From NCBI RefSeq assembly GCF_008993995.1, contig NZ_BKNN01000011.1, forward strand, positions 1 through 60,687: a stretch of DNA of 60,687 nt, given 5' to 3'. The notes under the pieces are model-generated. The model saw only the letters and a list, made by a program, of their open reading frames with translations. It searched no databases and had not been told where the DNA came from. The stretch is from Acinetobacter brisouii (GTDB lineage: Bacteria > Pseudomonadota > Gammaproteobacteria > Pseudomonadales > Moraxellaceae). Shown here piece after piece: positions 55,236-60,687 of the stretch (its first letter is position 1; every line of letters starts with the position of its first letter). The translations under genes and the position numbers were made by a program.

Positions 55236-55417
55236 GAAATTTTAATTCATCCTTTCAAAGTCAATCAGGTTTCTTGCATTTAAATCTACTTTAAAAGATA
55301 TGGGCACTCTTTTATTTTTAAAGTGCTACACACTGATAATCGTTCATTTTTATAAAAAATTCGTTTCTTAATACGAGTTTTTTGCTTTGATCAAACACTC
55401 AACTGATCTCAAATCAT

Positions 55418-55582
55418 TTAGCAGCGACCTTTCTTGGCTTGTCCTGGCGGGCAAAAACCACCCTCGTCACCATGATGTGAATGATCAGGATCAAGCACCA
55501 CACTTCCCGCTGGGGTATACACGGCGCACGCTGACAATGACATACTCAAGACAACACCAACTGCTAAAAATATACGTTTCAT
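55418..55582 (-). CDS. Small lipoprotein (54 aa)
   Basis: MKRIFLAVGVVLSMSLSACAVY is a lipoprotein signal with lipobox LSAC (Cys at residue 19). The mature 36 residues include a His/Asp/Glu cluster (DPDHSHHGDEG) and the ending FCPPGQAKKGRC with two Cys. AGGA stands 8-9 bases before the ATG. It is too short for usual gene-size cut-offs and is easily missed. Proteins ending in PGQAKKG-x-C occur in Acinetobacter from memory, but their role is unknown. The His/Asp cluster could bind metal (inference). Confidence 0.7.
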   Translation of the reverse strand: MKRIFLAVGVVLSMSLSACAVYTPAGSVVLDPDHSHHGDEGGFCPPGQAKKGRC

Positions 55583-55761
55583 ACAAATATCCTTTTATAT
55601 TCTATCCACATATAATCTAATATTTATTGATCATCATTCGTATTATTTTGTGAGTTTTCTATACCTTTAGCAGATTCAGACTATTTCAAACCGATCTGAC
55701 CACACAAGTTGCAGATGAAAACATCTATAATAAGAAATGTTGATATAACACAGTAAAGACA

Positions 55762-56307
55762 ATGGCATTAATTATTGGGATCGATCCCGGCTCTCGCCTG
55801 ACAGGTTATGGCATTATTGAGCATCAAGGCAGTCAGCTTAAATTTATCGATGCAGGGACGATTCGTACAGAAACCCAAGAAATGCCTGAGCGCCTTAAAC
55901 GGATTTTTGCAGGGATTGAACGAATCGTAAAATTTCATGGCCCAACCGAAGCTGCGGTTGAACAAGTTTTTATGGCACAAAATCCTGATTCAGCACTTAA
56001 ACTTGGACAGGCACGCGGTGCAGCCATTGCTGCGCTAGTGAATCTTGATCTGAAAGTTGCTGAATATACTGCGCGACAAATCAAACAGTCTGTGGTCGGT
56101 TATGGGGCTGCCGACAAAGAACAAGTTCAAATGATGGTCATGAAACTATTAAAACTGGAAATCCAACCTCAAGCCGATGCAGCTGATGCCCTTGCTGCTG
56201 CAATCTGTCATGCACACGCATCAGGCAGTATGAGTAAACTTGCGGTATTAAACGCATTAGGTGGTATGGCGCGCGGACGTAGCCGTTATAGCTCGCGCCG
56301 CCGCTAA
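55762..56307 (+). CDS. ruvC: Holliday junction resolvase RuvC
   Basis: A dimeric endonuclease of 181 residues that cuts recombination junctions. The catalytic acids are visible: Asp in IIGIDPGSR (residue 7), Glu in AAVEQVF (about 67), and Asp residues in [16 protein letters not shown] (about 139-144). It stands apart from ruvA and ruvB, which are not in the window, and converges with nnr. Confidence 0.95.
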   Translation: MALIIGIDPGSRLTGYGIIEHQGSQLKFIDAGTIRTETQEMPERLKRIFAGIERIVKFHGPTEAAVEQVFMAQNPDSALKLGQARGAAIAALVNLDLKVAEYTARQIKQSVVGYGAADKEQVQMMVMKLLKLEIQPQADAADALAAAICHAHASGSMSKLAVLNALGGMARGRSRYSSRRR

Positions 56308-56317
56308 AGATTTAAAA

Positions 56318-57790
56318 TCAATTTGCATTCACAATCTGATAAACAGCCTGTGGCATGTGAGATGCTTGAATCCCTCGCATGCCCTGCTCAGCCAAGAGGT
56401 CTCCCGCTTGAGCATGTAAGGTCACAACTTGATGCAAGGCGATCTCTTGATGCAGTTGTGCTTTTAATCCTGCAACCATCCCTGCTAAAGTATCGCCCAT
56501 TCCACCTGTTCCCATACCTGCATTACCTGCGGTACATACCCAAAGTTGCTGATTTTCCAGAATCAGACTGCCTGAGCCTTTGAGCACCCATTGCCCTGAA
56601 AATTTGGCAGCAAGCGCATGAATTGCCGCAACCCGATCTTGCTCAATCTCATGACTGGTGCATCCCAATAATCGAGCGGCTTCTCCCGAATGCGGAGTCA
56701 AATAAACATTTTCAGAAAATTGCACAGCTTGTTCTGCAAGAAACCATAAAGCATCTGCATCGAGCACAACTTCTAAATGTGAATGCTGCAAGATGGGTGA
56801 TAACCATGTATCAAATGCTTGTTTTGACCAATCATCCCGTCCAAGCCCCATCCCAAAACATACGGCATCAACTGCCTGCAAAGTTTCACCTATCAACTCT
56901 GGCGTAAAAGTTTCAATATTTCGCACCATGACATTGGGCGAGCGTGCCAGTATTGCAGCATGATGTCGTTCATGGCAGACCACACTCACCTTTCCCGCTC
57001 CGACTGCAAAAGCTGCCTCGGCTGCCATAATCACAGCGCCGCCCATATCCGCATGACCACCAATCACCAATACATGACCATAACTCCCTTTATGACCAAA
57101 GGCTTGACGAGGTGGTAAAGAAATTGTGGTTGGCGATAGTCGCGCGAATGCCTTTAACTCAGCATCTTTAGGAATCAATGAAATAAGCTGAATCTGTCCT
57201 GAAAATTCTTTGCCTTGCCCTGTAAATAGTCCTATTTTATAACCTAATGCTGTTAAGGTCAGATCTGCTTTAATCGCACAAGGTAATGGCTGACCCGTAT
57301 TGGCGTGTAACCCACTTGGAATATCAATACTGATTTTAAGCCCAGTAGATTGATTAAACTGCTGAATGATTTGCTGCCAATGTTGATTCAGTTCACGGTT
57401 TAAACCAATCCCAAATAAAGCATCAATATGAGCATCATACTGATCTACAATATTAAAATGTGGATATAAATGATCAATCTTATCTTTTGAATATTCAAAG
57501 GCTTGTTGTAATGCAATGGAACTGCCACGTTCAGCCGCATAGACATCCACCAGATACCCCTGCTCAGCCAAATATGCCGCAATAAAATAACCATCCCCTG
57601 CGTTATTGCCCGTCCCACACCACACAGCAATACGTTTTACCGATTTTGGAGATTCTGAAAAATATTCAATGAGTTTTAAATGACTCTGCCATGCAACCTG
57701 TTTCATTAAACCCAATCCGCTATTATTCTGAGCAAACCAACGCTGCTCCCATGCTTGAATTTCACGGCTATGGTACACTTGCTGCTGCAT
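56318..57790 (-). CDS. nnr: Bifunctional NAD(P)H-hydrate epimerase / ADP-dependent dehydratase
   Basis: Repairs hydrated NAD(P)H. The 490 residues fuse an N-terminal YjeF epimerase (WCGTGNNAGDGYFIAAYLAEQG, about residues 60-81) to a C-terminal ribokinase-like dehydratase (GHVLVIGGHADMGGA, about 239-253, and TAGNAGMGTGGMGDTLAGMVAGL, about 425-447). The ATG at 57790 has AGGGGA 8 bases upstream and was preferred to an earlier start inside queG. That ATG and the queG ATG share the same CATG. Confidence 0.93.
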   Translation of the reverse strand: MQQQVYHSREIQAWEQRWFAQNNSGLGLMKQVAWQSHLKLIEYFSESPKSVKRIAVWCGTGNNAGDGYFIAAYLAEQGYLVDVYAAERGSSIALQQAFEYSKDKIDHLYPHFNIVDQYDAHIDALFGIGLNRELNQHWQQIIQQFNQSTGLKISIDIPSGLHANTGQPLPCAIKADLTLTALGYKIGLFTGQGKEFSGQIQLISLIPKDAELKAFARLSPTTISLPPRQAFGHKGSYGHVLVIGGHADMGGAVIMAAEAAFAVGAGKVSVVCHERHHAAILARSPNVMVRNIETFTPELIGETLQAVDAVCFGMGLGRDDWSKQAFDTWLSPILQHSHLEVVLDADALWFLAEQAVQFSENVYLTPHSGEAARLLGCTSHEIEQDRVAAIHALAAKFSGQWVLKGSGSLILENQQLWVCTAGNAGMGTGGMGDTLAGMVAGLKAQLHQEIALHQVVTLHAQAGDLLAEQGMRGIQASHMPQAVYQIVNAN

Positions 57791-58907
57791 GTCTATTCCC
57801 CTTGTTGTTATGCCGTCCACCATACCACTTCAACAATTTGATCCACAAGAATTAAAAGCATGGATTAAGACCGAAGCTTTAGCGCTTGGTTTTGCAGATT
57901 GTGTAATCGCCAAACCTACTCGGCAAGACAAAGAAATGCCACGTTTCTTGAAATATCTGGACAGTGGCTATCATGGGGATATGCATTATTTAAAAGACAA
58001 TTTAGACAAACGTGCCGATCCGACCTTACTGGTTCCAGGGACGCAAAGCATTATCTGTGTACGAATGAGCTATTTGGTGGAGACACCGAAACCTCGCTAT
58101 GTGCCTTTTGCACCCAATAGCGCCATTATTGCCCGTTATGCGCGTGGACGTGACTATCACAAAGTCATGCGCGGTCGGCTTAAAACTTTAGCACAAAAAA
58201 TCCGTGAGCGTGTCGGTGACTTTGAAGCCCGTCCCTTTGCAGATTCTGCCCCGATTTTTGAAAAAGCTATTCATGAAAGTGCGGGTATGGGCTGGACAGG
58301 CAAACATACGCTCCTTATTCAGAAAAAATCAGGTTCTTTCTTTGTATTAGGTGAATTATTCACCTCACTTGATTTGCCTGCTGACCCACCGACAACAGCG
58401 CATTGCGGTTCATGTTCAGCCTGTATCGACATTTGTCCAACACAAGCGATTGTTGAGCCTTATATGCTCGATGCACGTCGCTGTATTGCCTATTTAACCA
58501 TTGAGTACAAAGGCATTATTCCTGAAGAATTCCGCGAAGGCATTGGTAACCGTATTTTTGGTTGCGATGACTGCCAACTGATTTGTCCTTGGAATAGTTT
58601 TGCTAAAATCACCCCGATTGAAGACTTTCATCCTCGGCATGGACTCGATCAGGCTTCATTACTCGATCTATGGGCATGGGATGAAGCAACATTTTTACAC
58701 TCTACTGAAGGCAGCCCAATTCGACGCACAGGATTTCAAAGTTTCAAGCGTAATGTTGCCATTGGTTTAGGTAATGCACCTTATCATGCTGAAATTATTG
58801 AGGCTTTAGAACAAAGTAAAATGTTGCACGACGAGATTGTGAATACACATGTCGACTGGGCAATTCAGCAACAGCTGAAAAAAGCACATTCAGAGCAACT
58901 TTCTTAA
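57789..58907 (+). CDS. queG: Epoxyqueuosine reductase
   Basis: A cobalamin- and Fe-S-dependent enzyme catalysing the last step of queuosine synthesis on tRNA. The 372 residues carry two [4Fe-4S] binding sets: CGSCSACIDICP (about residues 205-216) and CDDCQLICPW (about 262-271). The N-terminal half includes the RYARGRDYHKVMRGRL cobalamin-domain stretch. The ATG at 57789 has no ribosome-binding site; an ATG at 57810 (MPSTIPLQQF) is an alternative. Its need for B12 links it to the cob operon in this window. Confidence 0.92.
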   Translation: MSIPLVVMPSTIPLQQFDPQELKAWIKTEALALGFADCVIAKPTRQDKEMPRFLKYLDSGYHGDMHYLKDNLDKRADPTLLVPGTQSIICVRMSYLVETPKPRYVPFAPNSAIIARYARGRDYHKVMRGRLKTLAQKIRERVGDFEARPFADSAPIFEKAIHESAGMGWTGKHTLLIQKKSGSFFVLGELFTSLDLPADPPTTAHCGSCSACIDICPTQAIVEPYMLDARRCIAYLTIEYKGIIPEEFREGIGNRIFGCDDCQLICPWNSFAKITPIEDFHPRHGLDQASLLDLWAWDEATFLHSTEGSPIRRTGFQSFKRNVAIGLGNAPYHAEIIEALEQSKMLHDEIVNTHVDWAIQQQLKKAHSEQLS

Positions 58908-59083
58908 TTGCTATACATCGTGCTAACTCAATCAGAACAATCAGACCGATTAAATTTTGATTCAAACTTCAAAATTACGCTACTAAGTCTGAGGTTTTTG
59001 CAGCGATCTTGCAATTCAGAAGTTTAATTTAACAAAAGATAGGCAAACAAATATTTAGACATATTTTGGAAAGTTTTGCCCTG

Positions 59084-59124
59084 TTGTTTTTAATTGAACA
59101 AGTTAATATCATGCTATTAACTTG
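59084..59124 (+). promoter_or_regulatory. bioB promoter with overlapping inverted repeat (candidate biotin operator)
   Basis: A promoter can be read as TTGTTT (59084-59089), 17 bp, TATCAT (59107-59112). A perfect 10-bp inverted repeat CAAGTTAATA-N6-TATTAACTTG (59099-59124) covers the spacer, the -10 and the presumed start site. This is where a repressor such as BirA would sit. The arms are A/T-rich and the spacing differs from the enterobacterial BirA operator, so the regulator is not proved. Confidence 0.5.
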
Positions 59125-59142
59125 ATGCACAATAGGGCGATT

Positions 59143-60138
59143 ATGCACGTGAGAAACGATTGGACTCGTGAAGAAATCCAAAAGCTATATGACCAACCTT
59201 TTCTAGATTTGGTATTTGAAGCGCAGCGTGTTCACCGCGAGCATTTCCCAGCAAATACCATTCAAGTCAGTACTTTACTTTCAATTAAAACAGGTAAATG
59301 CCCTGAAGACTGTAAATACTGCTCTCAGTCTGCACACTACGATTCTAAATTAGAAGCTGAAAAGCGTATTGCAGTTGAAAAAGTCATTTCTGAAGCAAAA
59401 GAAGCAAAAGAAGCAGGTTCTTCACGTTTTTGTATGGGTGCTGCATGGCGTAACCCACATGAGCGCGACATGCCTTATGTGTTAGAAATGGTCAAAGAAG
59501 TTAAAGCGCTTGGCATGGAAACCTGTATGACATTGGGCATGCTCAACCAGTCACAAGCTGAGCGCTTACGAGATGCGGGTTTAGACTACTATAACCACAA
59601 CCTTGACACCTCTCGCGAATACTATAGCAACATCATCAGTACACGTACTTTTGATGATCGTTTAAATACACTAGATCATGTCCGTAATGCAGGTTTAAAA
59701 GTGTGTAGTGGTGGTATTGTGGGCTTAGGCGAAGGGAAACAAGACCGTATTGGTTTGTTGCATGAATTGGCAACCCTGCCACTTCACCCAGAATCTGTAC
59801 CAATCAACATGCTTGTTCCAATTGAAGGTACCCCACTTGAAGAAGTTGAAAAACTTGAAGTGACTGAGTGGCTTCGCACGATTGCTGTTGCACGTATTAT
59901 TATGCCTAAAAGCTATATTCGTCTTTCAGCTGGTCGTGAATCACTTTCTGACACCGATCAAGCCATGGCATTTATGGCAGGTGCAAACTCACTATTCTCT
60001 GGTGAAAAATTACTGACCACACCAAATGCTGGCGAAGGTCGTGACAAAGTCTTGTTTAATAAACTTGGACTAACCGCTGAAAAACCAAAGCTGACTGCCG
60101 CACAACTCTCTGTCGATGCAATGGCTGAATCAGCTTAA
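59143..60138 (+). CDS. bioB: Biotin synthase
   Basis: A radical-SAM enzyme that inserts sulfur into dethiobiotin. The 331 residues have the cluster motif [11 protein letters not shown] (about residues 46-56), with further conserved [11 protein letters not shown] (about 146-156) and [10 protein letters not shown] (about 253-262). The ATG at 59143 was chosen because AGGG lies 7 bases upstream; TTG and ATG codons at 59122 and 59125 are in frame but overlap the inverted repeat. Other bio genes are not in the window. Confidence 0.95.
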   Translation: MHVRNDWTREEIQKLYDQPFLDLVFEAQRVHREHFPANTIQVSTLLSIKTGKCPEDCKYCSQSAHYDSKLEAEKRIAVEKVISEAKEAKEAGSSRFCMGAAWRNPHERDMPYVLEMVKEVKALGMETCMTLGMLNQSQAERLRDAGLDYYNHNLDTSREYYSNIISTRTFDDRLNTLDHVRNAGLKVCSGGIVGLGEGKQDRIGLLHELATLPLHPESVPINMLVPIEGTPLEEVEKLEVTEWLRTIAVARIIMPKSYIRLSAGRESLSDTDQAMAFMAGANSLFSGEKLLTTPNAGEGRDKVLFNKLGLTAEKPKLTAAQLSVDAMAESA

Positions 60139-60163
60139 GTTTAACTTCTGACTGATTCACATC

Positions 60164-60197
60164 AAAAAGGCGATTTATTTCAATAAATCGCCTTTTT
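60164..60197. terminator. Terminator between bioB and the downstream minus-strand gene
   Basis: A perfect inverted repeat of 16-base arms (AAAAAGGCGATTTATT and its complement), 25 bp after the bioB stop. T-runs stand on both sides, so it can end bioB and the convergent 69-residue gene. Confidence 0.88.
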
Positions 60198-60204
60198 CTT
60201 TGAT

Positions 60205-60414
60205 TTAAGATGTCACTAAAATTCCATATTTGGCTGTTAAATACATACCCGCACGGATCTGATCTATACCCGCTGCATGTGTCACGGTGAGTTGCTGATT
60301 TTGCACATCAAAATGCAACTCATCAAAACAATCCTGATGATGTAATAGCCATGCAACGGTATCTGCCACCTGCTCATCCACAATATAAGTTTCTGCCTGA
60401 AAATTTTTAGTCAT
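60205..60414 (-). CDS. Small hypothetical protein (69 aa)
   Basis: A 69-residue soluble, acidic protein with no Cys, signal peptide or membrane helix (MTKNFQAETYIVDEQVADT..., HDV-like FDVQNQQLTVTHAAGIDQIRAGMYL). I do not recognise a family. It ends 7 bp from the shared terminator with bioB. The remaining sequence to the window end holds one further terminator and no supported gene. Confidence 0.6.
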   Translation of the reverse strand: MTKNFQAETYIVDEQVADTVAWLLHHQDCFDELHFDVQNQQLTVTHAAGIDQIRAGMYLTAKYGILVTS

Positions 60415-60506
60415 TGATCCAAAATCTTAAATAAATACATCATATTATTTTAACGGATGATTCATATAACAAATCAAAATTATTTTCCAATAATCACAGA
60501 TAAAAA

Positions 60507-60530
60507 AACACCATCCGTAAAGATGGTGTT
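60507..60530 (-). terminator. Intrinsic terminator pointing left near the window end
   Basis: A 9-bp stem (AACACCATC / GATGGTGTT) with a CGTAAA loop. On the minus strand it is followed by a run of seven T. It therefore ends a minus-strand transcript arriving from beyond the right edge, or starting in 60531-60687, where no gene is visible. Confidence 0.75.
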
Positions 60531-60687
60531 GGAAAACTGGTCAAAACTTCAAAATATATTTAATAAACTTTTATTTTAAATATATTTTTAATTTAAAATC
60601 TATAGACATAAAAATAACATGGGTTTCTTATAAACACAATACGACCAAATATAAAAGTCTGATACTGAATATCTAAACCTATCATTT

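Overview
The window looks like a chromosomal segment of an Acinetobacter-type gammaproteobacterium (Moraxellaceae). The evidence is an A+T-rich sequence, an Hfq with a very long glycine-rich tail, the DUF1852/core methionine synthase pair, and Pseudomonas-like housekeeping clusters (holB-pilZ-tatD, murU-amgK next to lptD, msbA-lpxK-kdsB, tsaE-mutL-miaA-hfq). This assignment rests on recognised protein families and gene order only; no search was run. No rRNA, tRNA, CRISPR array or prophage was seen.

Layout. 0.3-4.5 kb: a minus-strand cobalamin nucleotide-loop operon (zinc-ribbon-like protein, 2H phosphoesterase, cobU, cobT, cobC, cobS) with no corrin-ring genes. 4.6-8.0 kb: an HD-domain alarmone-hydrolase-like protein, a LysR regulator, an RcnB-like periplasmic protein, an SRAP protein and a RidA homologue. 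8.3-11.2 kb: the DUF1852 (MesX) / MesD methionine synthase / flavin reductase locus, preceded by two MetR-like boxes. 11.2-12.0 kb: a graveyard of decayed coding sequence around an IS3-type transposase tail. 12.0-24.3 kb: glcB, zapE, pyrF, lapA, ihfB, rpsA, cmk, a lone amino-acid binding protein, tadA, an enoyl-CoA hydratase-family protein, ung and queD. 24.4-34.1 kb: twelve closely packed minus-strand genes running from rsmG-parA-parB through exbB-exbD-msbA-lpxK-kdsB-holB-pilZ-tatD to a TetR regulator. 34.2-39.7 kb: murU-amgK divergent from lptD-surA. 39.8-43.8 kb: hfq, miaA, mutL and tsaE. 44.8-45.9 kb: a RelB/DinJ-type antitoxin gene broken by a one-base frameshift and by a complete 815-bp IS5-family element. 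46-60.7 kb: GNAT, rsuA, a DUF441 membrane protein, metR, a ClC channel, tkt, metK, small proteins, fxsA, ruvC, nnr, queG and bioB.

How the genes work together. The most coherent theme is methionine/SAM metabolism. metR carries a perfect TGAA-N5-TTCA box in its own promoter region. Two near-matches to the same box, 21 bp apart, lie upstream of mesX-mesD, and metK is also in the window. MesD needs no cobalamin, yet the cell keeps a cobinamide-salvage operon. A second theme is tRNA anticodon-loop modification (tadA, queD, queG, miaA, tsaE). A third is the envelope: LPS (kdsB, lpxK, msbA, lptD, surA), muropeptide recycling (amgK, murU) and ExbB/ExbD. Several start codons were moved from the longest open frame because of ribosome-binding sites or family constraints, and each case is explained in its entry. 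Small genes of 54 and 59 codons are reported at 55418-55582 and 54444-54623.
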